Source: Chrysomallon squamiferum (taxonomy: Eukaryota; Mollusca; Gastropoda; Neomphalida; Peltospiridae). Taken from it: DNA of 64,000 nt. Below, one piece after another: positions 22,801 to 33,682 of the stretch. The notes under the pieces are model-generated. The model ran no database searches, was not told the DNA's origin, and saw only the letters and a program-made list of their open reading frames with translations. The stretch is taken from contig CM022670.1 in assembly GCA_012295275.1 (NCBI GenBank), forward strand, positions 11,548,083-11,612,082. The letters are read 5' to 3'. The translations under genes and the position numbers were made by a program. Within the stretch, counting starts at the first letter, position 1. Each line of letters starts with the position of its first letter.

Positions 22801-25514
22801 CTGAACGTATTGCAATTTTAGGGTGCCAACAACATTTTATCAATCAACGTAGCTGGATTTAGAATGGAGATTTTTATTTTTGTTTTGTATATCAGCCTGT
22901 CTTTCATCAATATACCAAAATTAATGTGTATCAGTGTAAGTATTCTGGTTTGATACCAACCCTGCTGGGTTAGGATTGATGACTTTACTCTCATACTCTT
23001 ACTTACATTATTTTACCTTTTTACTCACTTATATATGATATGGGTGTATATAGCCATCACAGACATCAGTCAATGTTAAGTTCATATTATCTATAACTTG
23101 TAATGAATTACAAATCTTTACCAATCTCTGAACCTGAGTTGTTCAAAGTCTAAGTACAGAGAGACTCAGTCAGACAGTGTCAGATTAAATAATGATAAAA
23201 AGAAAAGTATGTGCACTGAGTGAGGAGTCTGTGTTTGCTAAAACAAAAATAAAAAATACATATTACAAGAAATGCTAAATAATTTAAAACCTCAAAAAAA
23301 GACAATATCCTTCTAACAAACAACAAAAATAAATTAAATTACAATTAAAAAATAATAAACCTTTTTTGTCAAAGATACTATCTGCTTAACAACTCAACTT
23401 TTTCTTCTGGTGCCATTACCACATGTTCTGGAACCAGCTAAATAAAAACAACATAAAACAAATAAATTAAAAGGAGATTATGTGAGTATTTATCTTATTA
23501 ATTTAATTAACAACTTTTTGTAACATTTAAAAAAAAAAAAATCCCAGTTTTTACATAGACATCAAATCAATACAAATTTTAGATAAAACACAACATTAAC
23601 ATAAAAGGAAAAAAGAAAGTGAAATTACTGAATAAATATTCAAGATTTCCTTGGTTTCTCAGAATAATTTATTTATAATATGTCTAACAATGATACTTCA
23701 GATTTTAAATCCAGTTTAAAAAAAGAATAAAAGTTATTTAAAAAAATAAAAAGATAATAATAAATAAAATTAAGAAAAAGTAGAAGGAAGAAGAACAAAA
23801 ATCTAATATTATTATTATGCACCATATTTGAACTATACATACATTAAAAAATATTATTATAAGCTATTATTTTTAAAAACTATGTGAACATCCATAAATC
23901 ATATTTTAATGGTATTAGCATGCTTATCTGATACTGTATAACATATTATTACTACCATGTAAGGACAAAAATGAAAAATAAAGAAAGAATTTTAAAAAGA
24001 AGGATGAGATGAATAGCATAGATAAAACAATTTACTTATGCTTCCAGTTGGAGTTAGAATCATATGCTCTTACCCATGTTTTTTTTTTTTTTTTTTTTGT
24101 TTGTATTAATTTTTGGACAATGTTTAAAAACAAATGATAATACAATGAAGATCTTTGAACAAGACAATCTACATTCTGGAATAAATACACTATGGAAAGA
24201 AATGGTGTGTAATATTAAAACATACCATATGTTCTGTAATGTTGACAAGCAATTCTGCTTCCAAAAATTGTTCTAATATGTATTTAGGAGCCATTTCAAC
24301 CAGAGACTGAAAAAGATAAGTATAAAGTTATTACAAGCCTGAAAAAAAATTCATCTGAAAACAACACTAATGCCTGAAAAGATTGTATATATATATATAT
24401 ATTTAAAAAATATAAAAGAATATAAGAAGAAATAAAAATGTACTGATGAATTTGAATTTATTTGATTAAATTCACTGTATCTTCAACTTTTTAAAAACTA
24501 TTGATTGAGACTTCTTTAGAAATTGATGATCAACCAAAATATATATTACTGAAACATAAAAAATAAATAAAAGTTATAATGCAAGTTTTAAAAAAATGAT
24601 TTATATCAGCCGGCTCTTGATGTCATGAACTTTCAAAACTGATGTAGTAGAGTAACAGTTTCTGTAATTTTGATTCTGTCCACATTATACTTTAAGTCAT
24701 TAATTTTAGTACCTGAATATATTTTTTTTAAGGTTATTTTCCAAAAATCAAAGGTGCTACATATTCTTTTAGATAATTTCACTTGATGGCATTATTTCCC
24801 CGCTTCAAAATCATTTAAGCATATTCTTTATTTCTTGGTGTTTATTGGAATATGTATCATATAATTACCATTCACCTGCATTTTCCTGATTGAGGTATAG
24901 TTAACTTTACATTTATTAAAATCCAAACCAAGAATCAGTCTTATATAGGATCGAAATAAAAATTATATCAAACATTATAATTCAGTCATATTCTAATGTT
25001 CCATTACTATGAATATCTCCGTTTAATGGTCTAAAAGATTGTAAGCAAAATCAAAAACCAAATTTCCAAAGGGGGGGATAGAAACTCACAGATATTAATA
25101 TTGTCAGTGTAGAATAATATACAGAACTAAATTTACTTTAAATTCAGTTTGATGGGCAACAGACTGAGCTTGTTTTATTGTGATTGTACAGTGGTTCTCA
25201 TTGCCACTGTAAAAATTAAAAATAATGTTATATATCTAGAGAACTGCACTATATCCACTGTGAAAAGATAATGTTGGACATAATTTTAAAATAATATTAA
25301 AATTCTGATAACTTAACACAAACCTGTTTGGCTGAGGGTGTCATTCCAGCTTGTACTACAATTATAGCTCTGGTAATATTTTCTTCTTGCATTCGAGTGC
25401 AGTAATTTTTTATGGTTTTAATGCCAACTTTAGGCTCCTCAGGAAAAAACACAAACATCTGATCTGAGGAGGAAAACAAAATACTAATATGCATTCTGAT
25501 GATGTACACACAAA

Positions 25515-25554
<40 letters not shown>

Positions 25555-26653
25555 CAAACTCTCTATAATTTGAACATCTTTCAAACTAATTCAAGTTTGA
25601 GTAGTAAACTAATTGCTGATAATTAATATGAAAACATTGTATTTGAATTACTAATTATAATTCAGTCACTAAAAAGAGAAACTCTAAGACAGACTTGTTG
25701 AAATTTTTAATATATTGTTTCCAAACAACAACTTACCTGTAGGATCATCATTATGAGCAACCAAAACAATTAAATCTGATCGAAGAGGTTTTCGTTCACT
25801 GAAACATAAAAATCTGGATTAGTTTTGTTATTAAAACAAAATCTTAAGTTAGTTAAAAATGTCTAGTACATCTGAAAGCAACCCTATTTATAAGAATGGT
25901 AAATAACTAAGTAAAAGGTGAGTAAATTAACCTTGGCTTGTCTCCAAACTGGACTTTGAATTCGTCTATTGTCTGATCCAATTCATCTTGTGTCACCAAA
26001 TAACCTCGGTCATGACAAAGCTATAAATAAACCAACAATATTATGAATATACACATGACATCTTGAGCATGTTTCAATATTGATTAGGCACTTAGAGAAT
26101 CTTACATCAAAACAAAGAATAAAATCTGCATTGGTATTCATAAAATTAATTATGCTGGGGGTGACTATAAGGATAATAAATAGCAACAATAAACTCAGAA
26201 TCTTGGAAAACAAATTCCATAAGCCCAAACCGAACATTTTAAATAACTAGAAATAAATCAAAATAACAGAAAGGCGAAAGATAATTAACTCAGCAACTAG
26301 CTTGGCCAACTTTAGCCCGAAGTTTGAATTTCTAATTTATGTTGCAGTTTTAGTTTAATAAACACTGACTTTATAAATCACATATGTTATTTTGCCTTGC
26401 AGTAAAACTGGGCTTTGCTTTAAAAACTATTAGTTGTCAGGCCTTTGATCAGTTTTTGCTTTATGTTTAACCAAGTTAATGATTATTCATCCTGTTGCTA
26501 TCAGAAGATTTACAGAAATGAACAGGACCCAGACATTTATGTCTATCAAAACCTTTTTTTATAACAAAGTATTAAAAATCATTAATATTTTAACACCTGC
26601 ATAATTGTCTTTCTTATTCGCCAGAGTTTATATGTTTCTTGTTCGTCATCCAT
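19114..26653 (-). CDS. POLR2E: DNA-directed RNA polymerases I, II and III subunit RPABC1 (RPB5)
   Basis: Eight exons (transcription order) join in frame into 210 residues, the same length as human RPB5: 26597-26653, 25932-26020, 25737-25798, 25324-25463, 24226-24306, 23379-23437, 22014-22092, 19114-19179. The start [19 protein letters not shown] is the expected N-terminus. The N-terminal jaw domain includes [10 protein letters not shown] and [20 protein letters not shown]. The C-terminal assembly domain, shared with archaeal RpoH, includes [33 protein letters not shown] and [11 protein letters not shown]; the protein ends RLVV. RPB5 is a common subunit of nuclear RNA polymerases I, II and III, forming part of the lower jaw that contacts downstream DNA. 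The gene is head-to-head with GPX4 (ATG-to-ATG gap about 0.88 kb). Intron 7 (19180-22013) is the longest and holds a non-AT-rich block near 20000-20480. Confidence 0.97.
20000..20480. other. Non-AT-rich block in RPB5 intron 7, possible old interspersed repeat
   Basis: About 480 bp inside the RPB5 intron has clearly higher G+C and more even base use than the flanking A/T tracts. It is followed by GAT/AAG simple repeats at about 20500-20550. It contains only a short, unrecognised 71-codon open frame on the + strand. I infer a decayed transposable element or retrocopy, but cannot name it. Confidence 0.3.
22444..22639. mobile_element. Small MITE with ~20-bp terminal inverted repeats, TA-flanked
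   Basis: A ~196-bp unit in RPB5 intron 6 begins TGGGATGAGTCAAAAGTAG and ends with the near-complement CTACTTCTGACTTACTCCA. It is bordered on both sides by TA. Length, TIRs and TA duplication fit a non-autonomous Tc1/mariner-type element. It has no coding capacity. Confidence 0.5.
25515..25552. repeat. (AC)n microsatellite
   Basis: An AC dinucleotide run of about 38 bp lies in the RPB5 intron just upstream (minus strand) of exon 4. Confidence 0.9.
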
Positions 26654-27507
26654 CGTGATATATAAATATTATAACGATCACAAAACCATTATGATTATCA
26701 ACACATGTAATATAACAAAACTAGTTTCATGTAGTATGTTACGCACGACATTTTAATACCAGTCTATTGATACTGCAACTACTTAAAACACCCTTATTTT
26801 TAAACCACTGAAAACCATTGAAAAAAAAAAGAAGAGAAAAAAAAAAAAAAAAAAATCCCCATAATTAACTATGCCCCAAATTTTGCAGATTTTTATATAC
26901 ATTAATTATGCAGGCAATAATTATTGGATTCTATCAGATGCTGCCAAACAGTGGTTTCCGGCATCTGCAACATGATGAAAAAAGAATAGAAGATGCAATA
27001 AATTGAATGATTGAACAAGCATATTAATTTTTAATGATGTAAATTTATGTTTTGTTTTAATCAGTTGTACATCATCATCGGAAATTAACTGTGACTAGAA
27101 ACAATAAATTGTTGATGTAACTGTAAGGACTCCAAAATTACTTGAAAGTTTGCATATCATTCAGAAAGAACTGTTTCTACGATTTCTCCAACCCCTGTAC
27201 ACTGTTCTTTATTTTAATAGGCTCCACTTCGTAAAGTTATTCATCTTATTCAAACTTTGATATGTCTGCATTAAATTAACAAAATGTTTACTGTTTGGAA
27301 ATAATGTGGTATGAAGTAATATAACTGGGCTTGCATAAATAACTGTCATGCGATGGACCAACGATATTTTTTATGGAAACTAGTAACTGTCGCAAGCGTC
27401 TTATTATTTTGAAATTTAAAACTTTAATACAGAAAACTGAATTATACAGCGATTATTTTCCCTCACGAAATTGTACAACATTTATTCTGGTGATGGTTCG
27501 AAGGGGG

Positions 27508-27535
<28 letters not shown>
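26654..27535. promoter_or_regulatory. Divergent intergenic region, RPB5 / GPX4
   Basis: The 882 bp between the two head-to-head start codons must hold both promoters. It contains a poly(A) tract (about 26821-26854), a short hairpin at 26935-26967 (CAGATGC/GCATCTG arms plus an inner AAAC/GTTT), and a second poly(A) tract (about 27510-27535) ending directly at the long GPX4 start. No clear TATA box was identified. Confidence 0.5.
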
Positions 27536-27539
<4 letters not shown>

Positions 27540-30500
27540 ATTACTCCATGACGGTGATTCGACAGATACTACGCGTCAAGCCTTCAGTTTATATTCCGAG
27601 TTGTTGGTTCACGAAGAATTGTTATAAGCACGGTCAAGAGGTTTTATTTAAACAAGACTTTGGAAAACGAATTTTGTGGCGTGCAATGGTAAGCAAGCAG
27701 TTAGACACATCAGTAATTTCTGTGTGTAATTAGACTAGAAATAGAATGACTTGTGATCATATTAATGATATTTATTATCTCTATATAATACACTTTTTAA
27801 TGTAATAAATAAATGGATGTCACCTATAATAATAAATTTAGTAACAATAATTGTCACATTTTATGGAATGACCATACAGTGAAAAAAACTAATTACATAC
27901 TGTAATACTAAAAGTAATACATATGTGACAATGACATAGTGCTTTAATTGTCATGATCATGTAGTAAATTTTTCTAGGCTACTTTCATTTTTCTGCTTTG
28001 GCTAATGGCTGCTAGTGCTAGTGCAGTAAACAAATATTCGAAGACAATATAATCATTCAAATAGCCTCCCCCGTTTCAGTATGATTATACTCATGGTTCT
28101 TAATTTATATTTAAAAGTTGAAATTAAAAGGGCCATGAAAATGAGAAAACCCAGTTTTCAAGTGTGTGCAGATTACTAACTAGTTTGCAGTTTAAACTAG
28201 AATGCAGTGTAATCACAAAAACACATGAACTAATAAAACAGAGTCAGTGATCACTGTTTGAATAAAATTTGATAATTAGCAAAACTATCCATCACTATTT
28301 GAAGCATTTTACATTCCTATCCTAGTTTGAAAAAAATATATATACATTTCTGTCATATTAAAAATCAATTTTGAACCTGAAAGGAGTGATTCATTACTGT
28401 TCAGTTTTATTTTAATGATAGTTTTAATAAACGTTTCAGGCATCTTCAGAGGTAAAAGATTTCTGGAAGAAAGCCAAATCTATTTATGAATTTTCAGCCA
28501 AAACTATTGATGGTGAAGAAGTCTCCTTACAGAAGTACACGTAAGAAACTGTTACATTTTTTGTTATCAGAGGATCTAGATCCCTATATATATTTAAATT
28601 TTTAAATTATATAATGTATCAAGCAAGATATTTTCATTTCATTATTATGTAATCATATACACTAATACAGTATGTTTTTTTCTTAAATTTATCTTTTTCC
28701 ATCTGAAATTTTTAACTTGTTTTTATTTTTATTTTTATTTTATTTTATAAAACAGAGTATCCTTTATTATTAATAATTTAAGAAGAAAAACTAATTAATT
28801 TTTTTTCAGAGGGAAAGTGGTTTTGGTTGTGAATGTTGCCACCCAATGAGGTTTCACTGACAAGAACTACACTCAACTACAAGCTTTGCACGCCAAGTAT
28901 GTTGAGTCTGGTCTTGCTATAGTGGCCTTTCCTTGCAACCAGTTTGGAAGTCAGGTTGGTGATTATTATTAGAATATGACAAATAAGTTAACAATATCTT
29001 GTGAATAGTTTATATTTTAGAATTCAAAATATATCAAATAAATTGCATTAGTAGCTAGAAGGTTATATACTTTCACTTTTGTTAAAATATACGTCTGTCA
29101 GTACCATAGTTTTTTAATGACATCTGTTGTAAAGTTCTTTGACTTAATGGAACATAAAACCTCAATTCAGCAGTCTTCTGAAACAGAGGACAAAGTGTCT
29201 AGGTGTGAAACAGTAATTGATTGTCCTTGAACAGTGGATGCTGTCCTTTTTTTCATGCAGCGTTTCAGTATGTTAGCATAAATCATCTGATACACATGAT
29301 CCGTCTTTTAAGTTATTATAATTATTAGCTTTTATCAAAAACTTTTTTATTTTTATTTTTTTTTATATACATAAAACCTACAAGCAGACAATATTTGACT
29401 TAGAGAAGTGTTTTTTAAGTTTTGAATATTAGTGTTTATTTGGTGTTTATCTTTTCAATTTCTCAGAAATTTTTCTGTATGCTTTACTTTAATCTGTATT
29501 TGTATTTGTTTTTAAAGATGAATAATTTTTGATGCCTTTTAATGTTATTATTTATTAGGAACCAGGTACTGATGAAGAGATTAAGAAATTTGCTACTGAG
29601 AAATATGGTGTCCAGTTTGATATGTTTAGCAAAATAAATGTTAATGGTGATTCTGCTCATCCACTGTATAAGTATCTCAAACAAGAACAAAAAGGGACTT
29701 TTGGAAAGTATGTATCATCAACTATATTTAAACATTCATTTTCAAAATTTATTAAAACAACGTTCTGTTGCATCTCACTAATTTGAAATATAATGAATAT
29801 AATTCAGTTTATAAATATTTCATCTTTTATTTATTTATTTATTTATTTACTATTAGGAAACAAAATCATTAGCGCAAAATCATTAGTAGCAAAACGTTTT
29901 ACATGCACAAATAAATAATGAAATTTAAAAGTGGTAATTATTTTGCTTTCAGTTTCATCAAATGGAATTTCACAAAGTTTCTTGTCAACAGAGAGGGAAA
30001 ACCAGTGAACAGATACGCTCCAAACAAAGAGCCTCTAGTAAGTTTAATTTTTGTTTAATAAAAATATTCTCTCTTTGTTTAATATCTAGACAAAGAATAA
30101 ATAAGATTCCATGCATATTTTATTCAGTTAGAACTGTGATATCTACTTTGTATATGAATATTTTCAGATGACAACAGTGCTTTTATTTTACATTTCTGTT
30201 TCTTATTGCCAATTTGTAACGGAACAAAATGGCAGACACATCAAAACACAAGATAATTATTTAATTAGCTGCTTTTATATATGATGAAAATGGAAGAAAA
30301 ATATCCCTAACAAAAACTGCAGTTTTAAAATCTGCATTCTCTAGGCTGCTAATAAATAATGTAACTGTGTTATAATAATTGTTTTATATGCTGAGATGAT
30401 AACTAAATTTTAAAACCAGTTGCAGTAAAATAGAAATAATCACTCAAGTTTGATATCTAGGATCATAAAATGAATAATAAACAAAAATATTTAAATCTTT

Positions 30501-30553
30501 TTCAGGCAATAGAAAATGACATCCTTAAATACATCAATACTTCGGAGAAATAA
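27536..30553 (+). CDS. GPX4: Phospholipid-hydroperoxide glutathione peroxidase, selenoprotein
   Basis: Six exons join in frame: 27536-27688, 28440-28540, 28810-28954, 29559-29707, 29953-30037, 30506-30553. The long form is 226 residues, and the short form, from the ATG that ends exon 1 (27686), is 176. The frame contains one internal TGA at 28847-28849 in [16 protein letters not shown], exactly the selenocysteine position of GPX4. The rest of the catalytic tetrad is present in short-form numbering: U48, Q83 (in [12 protein letters not shown]), W137 and N138 (in IKWNFTKFL). The enzyme reduces phospholipid hydroperoxides with glutathione and is the main brake on lipid peroxidation. The first 50 residues of the long form are rich in Arg/Lys, Ser/Thr and hydrophobic residues with few acids, as expected for a mitochondrial presequence. 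A SECIS lies in the 3'UTR. If the UGA were read as stop, the product would be an inactive 47-residue short form. Confidence 0.95.
28847..28849 (+). other. UGA selenocysteine codon of GPX4
   Basis: This in-frame TGA follows NVATQ and precedes [10 protein letters not shown]. The reading frame continues with full GPX4 conservation through three further exons, and a SECIS-like structure follows the true TAA. Recoding, not a disabling mutation, is therefore the natural reading. Confidence 0.93.
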
Positions 30554-30622
30554 ATGTTTGTTGAAGACTACTATTGGTTGTGATTTGAAATGATACCTCA
30601 TTATTTCTGCAGAAATTGTTGT

Positions 30623-30710
30623 CAAACAGATTTTATGAAGGTTGGCCTCGAAACCACTTTGTGGGTGGGGTTAGCTGGAGTCAGAAATGGCGTGCAAACC
30701 CATCTGTTTG
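30623..30710 (+). promoter_or_regulatory. SECIS element (type II) in the GPX4 3'UTR
   Basis: The element starts about 70 nt after the TAA. The conserved AUGA is at 30635-30638 and its partner GA at 30678-30679, forming the non-Watson-Crick quartet. Helix II pairs 30640-30649 with 30667-30676: ten consecutive pairs counting G-U. The unpaired AAA motif (30651-30653) lies 12 nt after AUGA and is followed by a CCAC/GTGG mini-stem (30654-30657 with 30661-30664), which makes it type II. An outer 9-bp perfect complement (30623-30631 with 30702-30710) closes the fold. It recruits SBP2 and the Sec elongation factor to decode UGA; that is family knowledge. Confidence 0.88.
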
Positions 30711-30823
30711 TAAACATTAAGGCAGAAACAATTAGGAATTTATTGATTATATCACAATCAATATTTCTGTTGTGGATGTTTAGTTTTTGTGATTCAGTTT
30801 TCTAGATATTTTTTAATTTATAA

Positions 30824-30829
30824 AATAAA
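30824..30829 (+). terminator. Polyadenylation signal of GPX4
   Basis: AATAAA lies 271 nt after the stop and downstream of the SECIS. It is followed within a few bases by a T-rich tract, as expected for a cleavage/polyadenylation site. Confidence 0.6.
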
Positions 30830-32848
30830 CTTCTTTTTTTTTTTTTATATGTAAATAACCAATATCAGTATTTAACATTTTTCAAAAAGAAGAAACTGTA
30901 AATGTAACTAAGTTACTTAATGACTGTGTGCTACAATGCCAGTATTTTGTTTTTATTTTAAATGTCCAGAATTAAAAGTAAGAAATATCTGACATGCTTT
31001 CAATATGCTCAGTCTAAAGTTTAATTACAATATAAGATATATACAGTAAATTATTTGTAAAACTAGTTTGATTATAAAAATATTACAATACAAAATATTA
31101 TCATTTTTAAATTTTAATATGAAGTAAAATATATGGTAATCAGTGTTGTACATTCCAAATGGAACATAAACATTTTTCTTTGTCATGAAATGACATGAAG
31201 TAGAAGATGATCATTTCTGTGCATCTTTTTGGATTGTCAGTCTTGTACTTAATAAATATTTGTTACTAAAAATAAAATATTCATATGGAATATAGTGTTT
31301 TAAGCTTTCTGACTAATCTGTAAAAAGATACTGAAAATAACAGTGGAACTCTATATAAATATGTGATTAAACTAACAAATATTTACTAATAATACTGCCA
31401 TATGATATGAAAATGTCAGCCATTTTTATTTATTTATTTGATATGAGAATGATTGGCATAACCCTTTGTTCTTAGATAAGTTACAGTTATCACTTTTATT
31501 AAAAATAATGTTTTTGTAATATTATCTTTATAGAAAACATATCAAGTACAATTAAATGAAGATTATAAAAAATATGAAATTCTTTCACTGGCTATTGATG
31601 CATGTGAATTTTGTTGTTAATTTTACAAATATTTATCATACAGAATATTTTTACATTTATATTTAATTTAAAATGTAAAGTTTATATGGACTAAATGCAC
31701 AAAATATTAAAGAAGCTCGATATTTATCACATTTTTTAAAAATATAGATGTGTCAGTAGCCGTAGATGTTTTTATTTTTTATTATTATTTTTTACTTCTG
31801 TGATGTATAATCAGGTTTTGGTAAATTCTAATAACAGTATCAGATTGTACATGCTTTAGTATATAAAAGACAGGACTAACATGTTGATTGTATGACTAAA
31901 ACAGTTTGAGAAAATAAAACCTTATTCAGATTTGTTTCGATTTCCTTTCTTAATCATTTATGAACATATTAAATTTCTGTGTATGGCAGTGAAAGTGTAC
32001 TGAATAAAAGAATATATATATTTAGTCATATTTTTTAATTTGATGTCAAACGTGGTTATATATAATAATGATTTTACAAAAAAGCCTAATGTGACATTTC
32101 ATGGACTACTGGAAATTAGCAAAAAGGGATTTTTTACATAATCTGTGAAATAATTTTCGTCAGCACTGATGAGAATAGGAAATAACTCAAAGTTTTAATC
32201 AACTGTGGACCTACATTCGGGGCCCTAAAGCTTGAACTGTTATGGGAGACCATCACAAGCAGCAATGAGGTCTGGGAAGCCTCTTGTTTTCTTCTTCATC
32301 AGGCTTGTTCCAAGAGAGATCAACATAATTTCTTTCCTTAACTGGGTTTTTTTTTTTTGTTGTTTTTTTTTAATTTGAAAAAAATGTATCTCAGATTTGA
32401 ATCAATGTGCACTACTGTCTCTTTTATACGCCCCTCCTGTTTTAACAGCCCTGAAGCTTAAGCTTCATTAGTTTCATAAAAAAAAATGAACCCCTGACTG
32501 TAATTGAATTATTGATGTTATTTGTGATCTACTCATTAAGTAACAGTCTTCTCTAGCAATTACATAGCATGTTAGCTATAGAAACTGAGATGCTTTGCTA
32601 AAACACTCAATAATTAGTGAAAGTAAAAAACGTCTGTTGATTTAGTAGCCCAAATGTTACTAACATTTAAATGATAAATGTGAATTGATATATATATATA
32701 AAATTTTCATGAAGTAAATGTGTTTCTATGAATAGCCAAGGCTGAAATCACACACTGATACTATTTATATTTTTTGGATGTATTTACAACAGAATTTATT
32801 ATGTGCAAGTATTGACATTTTCAAAAAAACATTTTTATTACACATTTA
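30830..32848. other. Convergent intergenic region, GPX4 / NXNL2
   Basis: This is AT-rich sequence between the 3' ends of two convergent genes. A less AT-rich patch at about 32190-32340 and poly(T) tracts near 32346-32371 may mark a decayed repeat. No coding region was seen. Confidence 0.5.
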
Positions 32849-33682
32849 TTAATTTGTCTTTTTTTCCTGAATATTTGATAAGCTAAGCCAGTTCCGAAAA
32901 CACACAATTCCTTTGTCTTGTACATCTTTACGTCCTTTCATGGTCACCACCTCGCCATCAGCACGAACGACTACGAGCTTTGGAACATAAGAAATGTTAT
33001 ACTTGTTTATTAAATCTCTAAGAAAAAAGAAAAAAGAGAAAAAAATAATTAATATTATTAAATACACAAGAACACAGTGTTTTGTTTTTTGTAATTCTAA
33101 GCTGATATCCGATGAAAGCATGAATTAAAATTGACAGGATTTGTTCTATCTGTATCTTATGTTGGTATAGTGAAGAATATCAGTAATGATAAATCAGACT
33201 GACATTTTATTTTTATATCACATTTATTTTAGAATAACATTCATATATACTATCATTTAGTTACTGCTCATTTGACAATAAATCTCATTTTAAATCTTTA
33301 CTGTTATTAGTGTTCGAGAAAAAATATTCATGACAGAAAACAGTTCAACTTACTGTACTATTGGATCATTAAATGGAGTAAGGAACCAGTCACCATGTTT
33401 TTCTGTAAAATATTTCACCATGTCTTCCTCACTCTGATCTAAGCTCACAAACACTACCTGGAACGGCAGTCCACGAGTTCGTGCTTCCGTAAACAATTCC
33501 AGTAGCAGAGGAGTAAACTGTTGACACGGAGGTGACCACCCCGCCGAAAAGTATATTGCTACAACCTTATCTTTTAGAACTTCCTTCCCAGTTTCTGCTT
33601 CGTACTCTGTGTCAGATGTACCTTTTTCTGTACTAAAGTATGATTTTCTAAGCAAAGTCGTGTTTGCGAAAATCTCGCTCAT
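32849..33682 (-). CDS. NXNL2: Nucleoredoxin-like protein 2 (thioredoxin fold, SPPC active-site variant)
   Basis: Two exons (33354-33682 and 32849-33017) join in frame through a split glutamine codon into 165 residues starting MSEIFANTT. Core signatures are VVAIYFSAGW-SPPC-QQFTPLLLE (residues about 40-62), FQVVFVSLDQSEEDM, GDWFLTPFNDP, the cis-proline region YVPKLVVV, and GEVVTMKGRKDVQDKG with a C-terminal FRNWL. These order and match the NXNL (rod-derived cone viability factor) family within the thioredoxin superfamily. The usual first cysteine of the CxxC is serine 50; only C53 remains, so classical dithiol reductase activity is doubtful. Vertebrate NXNL2 is itself degenerate at this site. 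The gene is head-to-head with AK3 (about 1.66 kb) and convergent with GPX4. AATAAA lies directly after the stop on the minus strand (32834-32839). Confidence 0.88.

Noticed and set aside
22945-22975. tRNA-like B box (GGTTTGATACC) suggesting a SINE
   Set aside because: One B-box-like word without a clear A box, tail or second copy is not enough.
28847-28849. In-frame TGA as evidence that GPX4 is a pseudogene
   Set aside because: It sits exactly at the selenocysteine position, all other exons and splice sites are intact, and a SECIS-like structure follows.
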